Assembly: GCA_018873225.1 (NCBI GenBank)
Contig: JAEILZ010000001.1
Coordinates: forward strand, 620,001-684,000
Reading direction: 5' to 3'
Length of the DNA stretch: 64,000 nucleotides
Source of the DNA: [Phialemoniopsis] sp. UDSM-2020
Lineage: Eukaryota > Ascomycota > Sordariomycetes > Thyridiales > Thyridiaceae
In this document: one piece after another, positions 55,839-64,000 of the stretch
Layout: every line of letters starts with the position of its first letter
Numbering within the stretch: position 1 is the stretch's first letter
Notes under the pieces: model-generated
The model's input: only the letters and a program-made list of their open reading frames with translations
Told to the model about the DNA's origin: nothing
Databases searched by the model: none
Made by a program: the position numbers and the translations under genes

Positions 55839-57506
55839 TTACTCCTCAAAGGGGGTGAACTTCTCGAGGTACGCCTCAGCGTCCTTGTTTTCCCTCTCGA
55901 GCACCCTCCTGTGGGCCTCACTGCGCACCTTGATGATGCACTGGAACTCCTGCGGCCGGATGTTGAAGCCGTCGGTGTAGGAGAAGGTGTCGTACCGCCG
56001 GCCCTCAATAGGCAGGATGTCGTACGCCCACACAAGCTTCGACAGCGCCGCGAAGAGCGAGTTGGTCGCCAGGTTGGCACCGGGGCACACGCGCCGGCCC
56101 CAGCCGAACGACGAGTGCCCGCTCTTGGCCGGGTGCGGGAAGCCGCCCTCCTCCACGGCGTGCTTCTCAGCGATCGCATTGACACCCTTGTTGGTGTTGC
56201 GCGCGGCGACGTTCTCGTCCAGGAAGCGCTGCGGGTAGAAGTGGTGCGGGTTCGGGTAGTACTTCTCGTTGAGGTTGATGGCCCACGAGTTGCCGAGGAT
56301 CGTCGTGCCCGCGGGGATGTAGTGGCCCTCGTACCAGTCGTCCTCGGTCGACGCGTGCGGCGTGCCGCCGAGCACGGCGACGGGCCGCCACCGCAGGATC
56401 TCCTTGCACAGGGCGCGCATGTACGGCAGGCTCGCCTCGTCGTCGAACGTCGGGGTGCGGTCGGCGCCGACGACCTCGTCGAGCTCGGCCTGGGCGGCGC
56501 GCAGGGTCTCCGGGTGCGTGATGAGCGCGAGGAAGGCGCTGCACATGGTCGAGGCGGTGGTGTCGGAGCCCGCGCCGAAGAGCGAGGCCGGGATGTACGA
56601 GAAGTCGCGGTCGGACAGCGGGATCTCGGTCTCGTGGCGCATCTCTAGTAGCAGCTTGCACAGCGAGTCGGGCAGCAGGTCGAGGCGGTTCTCCGACTTG
56701 GCGCGCGTGATGTCGCCCTTGACCATCTCGACGAGGGCCATGTTGGCGGCGGCCTCCTCGCGGCCCTTGGCCTTGATCTCGCGCTTCCAGGGCGCCAGGA
56801 CGTCGGGGATGTGCTTGAGGATGGGCAGCGTCTCGACGAGGTACTTGCCGGGGACGTTGAGGGAGGAGGCGTAGTGCATGAACTGGAAGCGCTGGCGGAT
56901 GACGTTTGCGTTGAGCGAGTCGATGCGGTGGCCGTAGGCGACGCAGAAGACGACGCTCGAGGTGAAGGCCTCGATATGCTTGACCCAGCGGCCTGGGTCG
57001 GCCAACAAGCGGTAGGCGAGGCGCGAGGCCTCGGCCTCCTGGACGGGCTTGTACAGCTTGAGGGCCTTGGGGCTCAGGGCCATGTGCAGCAGCTTGCGGC
57101 GGACGGACCAGGTCTTGCCGTAGGGCTGGACGAGGATGGAGGCGTTGTCCCAGTAGATCTCGCCCATGGTGACCATGCGCGGGCGCGACGAGTACTTGGA
57201 CGAGCGGCCCTCCATGAGGTCTGAGGCGACAACGGGGTCCGAGATGACGACGGTCGGGCGCCTGCCAATCCAGATGGTAAAGATGGGCCCGTAGACCTGC
57301 GCCCACTTCTCGAACTGCAGCCAGGGCTGGCTCGAGGGCAGCTGGAACTTGTTGCCGAGGAAGGGGAGGGGCGTAGGACCGGGGGGCATGCGCCACCAGA
57401 CCCAAACGTCGCGCAAAAGGATGACGGCCGGGGCGACGACGAGAAGGGACAGCCAGACGTAGAGGGGCCACGAGGCCGGGCGGAGGGCGACCTCGAGGAG
57501 CGACAT
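55839..57506 (-). CDS. Cytochrome P450 monooxygenase, intronless
   Basis: Single exon, 555 residues from the ATG at 57506 (the frame extends upstream to 57572 without an ATG, and this ATG precedes the membrane anchor PLYVWLSLLVVAPAVILL). Hinge MPPGPTPLP, oxygen-binding helix FGAGSDTTAS, ExxR as EILR in CKEILRWRP, and the PERF-like block FYPQRF. The heme loop is FGWGRRVCPG with the ligand Cys. ER membrane enzyme; substrate unknown. GC is high in third positions, which creates long open frames on the other strand. It is of the same broad type as the P450 at 25.6 kb, sharing the blocks VLGGTPHASTEDDWYEG, GNSWAI and the N-terminal GRRPTVVISD, but differs in intron content. Confidence 0.94.
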   Translation of the reverse strand: MSLLEVALRPASWPLYVWLSLLVVAPAVILLRDVWVWWRMPPGPTPLPFLGNKFQLPSSQPWLQFEKWAQVYGPIFTIWIGRRPTVVISDPVVASDLMEGRSSKYSSRPRMVTMGEIYWDNASILVQPYGKTWSVRRKLLHMALSPKALKLYKPVQEAEASRLAYRLLADPGRWVKHIEAFTSSVVFCVAYGHRIDSLNANVIRQRFQFMHYASSLNVPGKYLVETLPILKHIPDVLAPWKREIKAKGREEAAANMALVEMVKGDITRAKSENRLDLLPDSLCKLLLEMRHETEIPLSDRDFSYIPASLFGAGSDTTASTMCSAFLALITHPETLRAAQAELDEVVGADRTPTFDDEASLPYMRALCKEILRWRPVAVLGGTPHASTEDDWYEGHYIPAGTTILGNSWAINLNEKYYPNPHHFYPQRFLDENVAARNTNKGVNAIAEKHAVEEGGFPHPAKSGHSSFGWGRRVCPGANLATNSLFAALSKLVWAYDILPIEGRRYDTFSYTDGFNIRPQEFQCIIKVRSEAHRRVLERENKDAEAYLEKFTPFEE

Positions 57507-58694
57507 GGTGATTACGTGCGAAGGCTGTTGGAGGAGAGTGTATGTGTTGTGGATGTGAGGAGTGCGGTTCACTCGACTGGGATTTTCGTCACGGCTCCGG
57601 GACCGGGACGGTCAAGATCTTCAGGGTCCGGATTCGATCCCTGCACTGACTCGGTGACCGTAGACAGCACGGACGGTCGTCTGGTTAAATGAGGGTTGGC
57701 GTGCTACTGCGAGATGTCTCCCTTCAGAGTGCAATTATCGTGTCGTTGCTCAATGCAACCTCATACCTGGGTGGGAGAAGGAAGGTTTAAGGAATTGAAA
57801 GGAATCATGCACAATTCTTAAAAGGCAGAATCAATCTCCAAGTGCCGATTGGCAAGCGATTGCCCGCCTCCCTCTTTGCAGCAGCACATGGCCTGCAGGC
57901 GGTGGACCCGGATGGATCTGTCGAAGCTGCTGTAGCCAACCAGCCTCTAGCCAGAGCGAAGAACTTGACCGAGTTGGTGCAAGCCTGTCTCTCTGGCGTC
58001 CTCAATGGCGACCCTCCACAACCCGCCCAGAGCTTCCGATCGCTATCGGCAAATCGTAAGCGTGGGATTTGTCTGCCACGCCAAGGCCTTGACCCGCCGC
58101 GCTGGAATCTGGCGCCAGGCCAGCCCGAGTGATCTACGGGAGAGGGTTTGCCCGCCCCCCATTGACTCGCTGAAGAGCTGGGGTGGTATGCTGCGTCCAA
58201 ACGATTTTACAGCTGCCACTCCGCACTACTGGGGCCTGGAATGGAACTCCCCGTCATCCATGGATGGCACGATACGGGGTAGCCTGTTCTCCATCGCGGC
58301 AGTCTTCTGTGATCGGGGAGTGCGGTGAAACTAAGGCCTGTCAGCCGCTTTTATCACCACAGATGACGGCCCCGAGAACCGGCGGGTCGGCCGGTGACAA
58401 GGGACTCGCGGGTTAAAGCATGACCTGATTGCGCATTCGATGTGCATTGTGCAATAAAGCTACGCGAGCATATTCGCTGCCGATTCCGTCTGCTACCCAA
58501 TTGACCAATGGTCAATTGGGTAGCAGACGGATGATTAGTGGCGCGAGTCAGCAGTACTTCGTTACAGGGCTTGGTCTGACAGTGAGGAAAAGGCTTGGAG
58601 GAAACATCAACTGAGCTGCAGGATGCGATGCATTTGATCGATTTAAATTGCTACTACACGCTGTCGTTATCACATCACTCTGCTCCTACCAAGT
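57507..58694. other. Gene-free 1.2 kb with a perfect hairpin
   Basis: Promoter side of the P450 and 3' side of the hydrolase. Its main feature is the long inverted repeat at 58485-58531 (listed separately). Open frames here are short and unrecognised. Confidence 0.5.
58485..58531. repeat. Perfect inverted repeat, 22-bp arms, 3-bp loop
   Basis: Left arm 58485-58506, loop AAT 58507-58509, right arm 58510-58531. The arms are exact reverse complements; the left arm begins TCCGTCTGCTACCC and the right arm ends GGGTAGCAGACGGA. It lies about 160 bp downstream of the hydrolase stop codon. There is no poly-T tract immediately after it. Transcribed from either strand it would form a strong stem. Confidence 0.95.
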
Positions 58695-59814
58695 TTACGA
58701 TCGAGCAGGCCAATACTGGTGCACAAATTCCAGCGGCTCCTTAAGCCAAGGTGCGTCCATGGTGTCGTTCTTGTCAAAGACGTGATCTCCATGGGGCACG
58801 AAAAGCAGATGCAGTGGCACGTCCGGCTGCAATCTCTTGAGCTTGTCCGCCCATGCCTGAGTATGCTCCCAGGGAACCTTCCATCACTCAGTATCAGCGA
58901 AGTACTCCTCCAGAGGTGTATCAGAGCACATCAACTCACAGACTCGTCCTCCATGGACTGATACAGGAAAATGGGCGGCAGGTTCGGGGCCGTGTCCAGT
59001 GCGTCCATAGGGTTGAGGTACTTGTTAGGTCCAGTTATGTCGCACCACTTGCCCGCCTGCGCCATTGCACCCATTATGCGGACACGGCTGCCGTATTTTG
59101 CCCGAGTGCAGATCGTTCCGGGGACACGAGCTGCTAGATGCTCCTCGACGATCGAGTACGGGAGCTTTTCACGCCAGCAGGGGTTGAGGTAGGCGTTGCG
59201 CGGCGGCGGCTTGTGCAAGAGGTTTGGCAGGTCGAGTGCAGGATACTGCGCGAAGAGAAGCTTGATCGGGAGCTTGGTCATACCCAGCAGCGCCGTTTCC
59301 ACGGTGTGATAACCGCCGCCGCTCTCGCCGCCGACGAGCAGATTGGAAACATCCATGTCGACGGAGGGCTTCACCTCATGCAGGGCTCGCTGCGCCCTGC
59401 CATCTTCTACCCACTTCCAGAAAGAGCGGGTATCCTCGATGCCGTCGGCTACCTCGTGCTCGGGTCTGAGACGGTAGTCTGGGGTGATGATCACGGCTCC
59501 GTGCTTCCGGGCGAGGTCTAAGAAGCTGAGAACCAACGAGAAAGTCAGGGAGGTCTGGAAGACAGCGTCAAAAGCAAAGAGTTCACTTACAACGGCCGCA
59601 ATGAGGCATCTGCTTCGCCCTCAGTCATTCCACCGCCATGAAAACGGACAAGAAGCGGTCGAGGACCGGATGGAAGCTCCTTCGGGACGACGAAAAAGGC
59701 ATGGACTGGCTGACTGTCAACATATTTGTACGCAACACGGTAGGCATCGAAATTGTCAAGCTGTTTCACCGAGTTGGGATGCTGTGTGGCAAGGTCAATC
59801 GTGTAGGCCTCCAT
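58695..59814 (-). CDS. Alpha/beta hydrolase, HSL-type esterase/lipase
   Basis: Exons 59814-59591, 59525-58940 and 58877-58695 give 330 residues. The oxyanion-hole motif is HGGG in LLVRFHGGGMTEG (about residues 59-62), the nucleophile motif is GESGG in NLLVGGESGGGY, the acid is likely the Asp in SMEDESVPWEHT, and the catalytic His is in FVPHGDHVFD. This fits the hormone-sensitive-lipase group of cytosolic carboxylesterases. Read without splicing, exon 1 runs into TAA; the donor GTAAGT just before it, with the acceptor CTCAG at 59526, restores the typical LRPFFLDLARKHGAVIITPDYRLRPEHE. Intron 2 ends GGAAG. Substrate unknown (ester or lactone). Confidence 0.88.
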
Positions 59815-62756
59815 GGTGTCTGATTTTGTGGTCTACACAGGCAGCTCAGTGAGAATATCAAGACGGATAGTTTAACACAGTATGATAACAGGACCAGTGA
59901 GCTCAACAATAACTTCGTTCAGTAGTTATATAGAAGTAGACTCTGCAGGAAAAGAAGGCTTGGGAATAGTATTTATAATCAATCTGCTTATCAAGCTGAT
60001 GCACTCGTCGGGCTGCCTGATTTGCCCAAAGCGGTCAATAAGATGATTCTCGCGGCCCGGGTTACCGGTACCCCGAAATCGCAGGCCGTAGCGGGCAATC
60101 GTCAGCCGGAAGTCTTGGCACAAATTTTCAATCCTGTCAGCGATCGCCACTTCCCGGCCGTTTCACCTTTCCTTCCAAGCTCCATCTCAAGTTGTGGTTT
60201 TGTCAGCCTTCACAGCTGAACTTGAGAATATAACAAGACTTAAGTCGACACTATGAAGGAAAAATAAAGTTTCTTGAACCACTCGTCATTGTTTGCTAAT
60301 TGAAGTGTCAAGGCTCCCGCATTCAATGTTGTTGGAGGGGATGTGGCGATTGGTTGTGTGATATAGTTTTACCACACCTGGCAGGGGAGTCCCCTTTAAC
60401 TGCGTCGAAAGCAGTTCATAAAACTCTTCAGAACTTCGGCCAGCATGTGAAGTCTAGATGCCACGTATTGATCACCACCCGGTGAACTACGTTCGACTCG
60501 ACTGGGCACAAGCGTGTTTCTTAATGTCAAAAGCCTAAATTTGCCCACGGATATCAAAGCTCAACTCTTGCTGCTAGATCAACTAGGCTGAGTATCCAAA
60601 CGTTTAAGTCTCCGAATCAACCCGATGAATTCTCGAGGATTGTACGTGAGCCATTGTGTGACTGGTCTGGTGCTCGGTTGTAGGGTGGTAAGTCCTATAA
60701 GAACTCATTCCGGAACACATCAGCTATCGTCACGCGTAGCTTTGCTGGCCAAGCTTGACAATCCATTGCCCTCGTCATTTTAAGAGCAACCAAGAACCCT
60801 AGAGTTCATCAATAAAGGACCAACGCAGCATAGTATTTCTATCCCGTGGTACTAAATGGCAGATCATTGTATTTCTTCAAGAACCACCAGGACATCGAAT
60901 GGACACCATAGACTGCTCAGCCTGATGATTCACTCAACTGATCAGTCTTATGCATCAGCGATTCCTTGCCTCGACCCTGGTCAATTATGGGCCGATAACC
61001 GACCCGAGTGCCGTTCTGGTGGGATCGATTCTGACCAGGGTACACCTTTGCGACCGAAACCTTGCAAAGTGAGTGCCTCTCTAAGCAAATCTGTCAACGT
61101 GCACACCTATTCACATGTGTAGGCGCCAACAGGCACCCTTCAGGTTCGGCCGAGTCCTGGGCAGAAGAAGCTCGTGAAAACCCCGCAAACTTGGCGCCAA
61201 CACTTAGTGGTGGTGGGTGGACTTGACAGCCAATAGTCTACCCGTTCAGGTGTGTGACATGCCCCTTTAGGCATGGCATCTCCTCGTGTTCAGGCGGAGT
61301 AGCGCAGGTACACACACCATCACGCTACCCTAACCTACCATTCGGCGAGCTGTGCCGCAGGCTGTACCACTTCGACGCGACGACACAAACTTGTTTACAT
61401 TCACCTCTGCTTGTCGTCTTTGTCAAGTCTCGTTCGAGCAAGGTGGAGAAGAGGCTTGGACAAGAGCCAAGAACGCCCTATGGGCTCTCCGCTTCCCCAG
61501 GCCAAGACGCCATGGGGTCGCCAGAAGGGCGACAATATTCAGGGGGACCCTGGCCAACATAACCAGGGCAAAACAAGAGACACACACTGTCGTCGATGTC
61601 CGTACCAACAACGCATTGATTCCTGGCGATTGATGGAAACAGGTGATACGCGAAGTATCTGTTGCTTACCCGTTACGTTTTCAACAATTCGAACGAACCC
61701 CGACCGTGCAGATGGGCAAACAACGAGGGTGAACGAACGAGCGAGCGGATTACTCCGTCGCGAAATGAATCTTTGCAGTAGCGTCATCTCGCAGAAAAGC
61801 TCTCCTGATTCTGGCACAAACCGTTACTAAATCCCACCGAAAACGGCAAAGTGTTGGTCAAGGGTATTGATGTTGGCCCTGTCCACTTTCTTCCTTCGGA
61901 AAACCTTGGCGCAATTGCGACTCTTGATCGTTCTGGTCGTTCACCTCAAGAGACATCCATGAGGGGCCTCATCCTATGCTGCTAGCAGCAGGATGCAGAC
62001 TTAGGATTTGCTACTCATAGGCCAGCCTGTGAATAGATCAAGTGAAGTTCACGACGCTCATACTCGCCTCCTGACTAACAGAGAAATTAATCTGCGTCTC
62101 CAACTCCACACTGCATCGTTGCAACCACAACCCGTCGCCAATCCCCCAGACCCGCCCTCGCCCGACATTAAGGCCTGGGGCGCAGGGTGTGCCCAATGCT
62201 GACCAGGAGCCCTTGGATGCCAATTTCGATCAACGGCATGACTTACTCGAAACGGTTGGTTGCCACACCCGCTCAACCAATTGTGCGAATGCGCACCGAT
62301 CCTCCACACCCCCGAATTAGCATCTACCCCGGTCTTGGCTCCTATTACCCCAGGCCGAAACCAGGGTGTGAGGAGAGCTAGGCTCGTCGACTTGAACGTC
62401 TGTCACTTTTTAGCACAACCCAGAGAGGACAAGCAAGCCCGTGAGCTGAAAACTGGGAAGGACGGAGCGTTGCATTTAGGGGAACATCCACGATTGCCTG
62501 TTGGTTCCCCGGGTTGGCGCCGCCGGACTGGAGATCATATGCAAATTCTGTTGAGAGAGCAAGCACCATGTCCGAGGTAACTCTTTGATGTAACCATCAA
62601 TGCCCAGGTATATAGTTTGAGGCTATTCCCTCTTCCAGCTTGCGGGTTCTTTTTTCTCCATGGTCGAGTGACTCTCAACACCGTCGCGTGCAGAAGAGAC
62701 TCCCAGCTTACACCACTTTCGTTTATCTGGTCCTTCGTTCGTTCTGACCTCTCACG
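59815..62756. other. Gene-poor 2.9 kb
   Basis: The longest stretch without a called gene. Open frames up to about 140 codons (for example 61411-61830 on the plus strand) show no recognisable protein or splice structure. A 10-bp inverted pair, ACCCTGGTCA (60974-60983) and TGACCAGGGT (61032-61041), was noticed. GGTATATAG near 62608-62616 may be a TATA element for the downstream CFEM gene. No transposon or RNA gene identified. Confidence 0.45.
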
Positions 62757-64000
62757 ATGAAGTTCACCCCTGAGCTCCTGGCCTTCCTCGGCCTTGCTGT
62801 CAGCGATGTTGCCGCCCAGGCCATCACTCCCGCACCTGTTTGCCCCGGTGGGCCATGCTCCTCGGCCGTTGCCGCCGTCCCCGAGTGCGCTTCGAGCTGC
62901 ATCTCATCGGCTGCCGAGACTGCTGCCTCTTGCACCATCGGTGACTTCGAGTGCCAGTGCGTGTCGTCCGCTGTCATCCAGAATGCCGCCGTCGGCTGTG
63001 TTATCGGCGCGTGCTCGGACCCCATCGCTGTGATCAACGCCGTCGGCACCGTGTGCAGCTGCGTCGGCTCCAACCCGGGCACCTACTGCGGCAGCCCGAG
63101 CACGAGCGAGCCTCCTACCTCGGAGCCCACGTCCCCGCCCACTTCGGAGCCTACCACCGAGCCCACCTCCGAGCCAACCTCTGAGCCCACCGAGCCTCCA
63201 TCCAGCAGCCCGACCTCTTACCCGGAGTCGAGCCCGTCGCCGACGTCGACTGAGACGACGCCCACCAGCTCCTGCATCGCCGTGACCAAGGACTGCGGTC
63301 CCGTCGCCACTTCGGCCGTCCCCGAGTGCGCCCAGGCATGCTTCACCTCCTACGCCCCGGCTGTTGGCTGTGGTGTCAACGACTTTGCCTGCCAGTGCCA
63401 GCCGACCGCCCAGGCCTCCCTCTCTCAGCTGCTCGTCCCTTGCGTTGCTACTGCCTGCCCGGCAGCTCAGCTCCCTAGCGTCATCGCTGGCGCCAGCTCC
63501 GTCTGCGCCTGCGCCACCGCCGCCCCCGGAGAGGGTGAGTGCGGCGGTAACGGCGGCACCACCTCCAAGCCGCCACCCACTAGCTCGCCCTACCCGACTA
63601 CCTCCAAGGGCGGCGACGACGGTGACCATACTTCCACTTGCAAGTCCGCCACCAAGGCCGACTGCGGACCCGTCGCGTCCTCTGCCGTGCCATCTTGCGC
63701 CCAGGCCTGCTTCTCCAAGTATGCTCCCTCCGTCGGCTGCGACGTCACCGACTACGGCTGCCAGTGCCAGCCCACGGCACAGGCTTCCCTCTCCCAGCTT
63801 CTTGTTCCCTGCGTCGCTACTGCTTGCGAGGCTGCCCAGCTTCCCAGCGTGATTGCCGGTGCCAGCTCCGTCTGCGCCTGCGCTACCGCTCCTCCCTCCG
63901 GCGGCGACTGCGGCGGCAACGGCGGCGGCTCGCCAACGCCCGCTCCCACCACCAGCCCGTGCCCGACCAACCCCCCCAACAACGGCGGTGGTAACGGCGG
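62757..64000 (+). CDS. Secreted protein with three CFEM domains, runs off the window
   Basis: Open frame of 414 codons from 62757 with no stop before the right edge; the C-terminus is missing. Signal peptide MKFTPELLAFLGLAVSDVAA. CFEM domain 1 (about residues 29-120) has CTIGDFECQC; a Ser/Thr/Pro/Glu linker with repeated TSEPT units (63107-63200) follows. Domain 2 (about 172-260) has CGVNDFACQCQ, and domain 3 (about 300-380) has CDVTDYGCQCQ. Each carries the aspartate before the CxC pair that coordinates heme iron in known CFEM proteins. Domains 2 and 3 are very similar to each other, sharing AQASLSQLLVPCVATAC and QLPSVIAGASSVCACA, suggesting recent duplication. Gly/Asn-rich linkers follow domain 3. 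Likely a wall-attached, heme- or iron-related protein, possibly with more domains beyond the edge. Confidence 0.87.
   Translation, partial: MKFTPELLAFLGLAVSDVAAQAITPAPVCPGGPCSSAVAAVPECASSCISSAAETAASCTIGDFECQCVSSAVIQNAAVGCVIGACSDPIAVINAVGTVCSCVGSNPGTYCGSPSTSEPPTSEPTSPPTSEPTTEPTSEPTSEPTEPPSSSPTSYPESSPSPTSTETTPTSSCIAVTKDCGPVATSAVPECAQACFTSYAPAVGCGVNDFACQCQPTAQASLSQLLVPCVATACPAAQLPSVIAGASSVCACATAAPGEGECGGNGGTTSKPPPTSSPYPTTSKGGDDGDHTSTCKSATKADCGPVASSAVPSCAQACFSKYAPSVGCDVTDYGCQCQPTAQASLSQLLVPCVATACEAAQLPSVIAGASSVCACATAPPSGGDCGGNGGGSPTPAPTTSPCPTNPPNNGGGNG
63107..63200 (+). repeat. Coding repeat of Ser/Thr-Glu-Pro units
   Basis: Short units close to TSEPT, built on ACCTCGGAGCC-like DNA, are repeated with variation between CFEM domains 1 and 2. 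They form an extended, probably glycosylated linker. Confidence 0.7.

Noticed and set aside
56167..57471. Minus-strand frame of 434 codons, Arg/Pro-rich
   Set aside because: It overlaps the P450 on the same strand in another frame and comes from GC-rich codons. The P450 frame has all family motifs.
57620..57650. GGATTCGATCC sequence resembling a tRNA T-loop
   Set aside because: The flanking bases do not form the 5-bp stem, and no A- or D-arm or acceptor stem can be placed around it.
59587..59592. Apparent premature TAA in the hydrolase first exon
   Set aside because: The stop overlaps a GTAAGT donor. Splicing to 59525 restores the conserved LRPFFLDLARKH segment.

Overview
This window is nuclear DNA from a filamentous ascomycete (Pezizomycotina; the gene content suits a Sordariomycete, but I cannot name a genus). 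The evidence is short GT-AG introns of about 45-175 nt with fungal branch points (CTAAC or CTGAC close to the acceptor), four Zn2Cys6 regulators of the ascomycete type, CFEM cell-wall proteins, a HET-domain protein, a STAND/NLR-type protein, and closely spaced genes on both strands. I rebuilt 31 protein-coding genes by hand-splicing about 55 introns. In each multi-exon model except the open-ended last gene, the exon lengths sum to a multiple of three. No tRNA, rRNA, CRISPR array or complete transposon was found.

Layout. 0-7 kb: an arylsulfatase, two unrecognised proteins related to each other, a small secreted Cys-rich protein and an unrecognised membrane protein. 7-31.7 kb looks like an accessory catabolic region: two divergent amidases, a Zn2Cys6 regulator, a DUF1479 oxygenase-like protein, an MFS sugar transporter, a divergent mitochondrial CoA-transferase/acyl-CoA dehydrogenase pair, a flavodoxin-like quinone reductase, a Zn2Cys6 regulator broken by one in-frame TAG, a cytochrome P450, a HET-domain protein and a secreted aspartic protease. 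33-41.5 kb: a class-V PLP enzyme, a CFEM GPI protein, a GNAT acetyltransferase and a nine-exon Zn2Cys6 regulator.

41.8-51.6 kb: two copies of a small one-helix membrane protein that share an intron position, an MDR oxidoreductase, a fourth Zn2Cys6 regulator and an NLR-type NTPase. 52-60 kb: a TauD-type dioxygenase divergent from a Dal5-family permease (a likely sulfonate-use pair), a second P450 of the same general type as the first, and an HSL-type alpha/beta hydrolase. After a gene-poor stretch of 2.9 kb, the window ends inside a secreted protein with three CFEM domains.

Working together. The clearest functional pairs are the divergent ones that share a promoter: amidase/amidase, CoA-transferase/acyl-CoA dehydrogenase and TauD/Dal5 permease. 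The arylsulfatase and the TauD pair both release sulfur from organic sources but lie 50 kb apart. I see no polyketide synthase or peptide synthetase core gene, so this is not an obvious secondary-metabolite cluster. The best candidates for undescribed biology are the small duplicated membrane proteins at 42 and 44 kb and the tandem unknown proteins at 2.4-4.0 kb.
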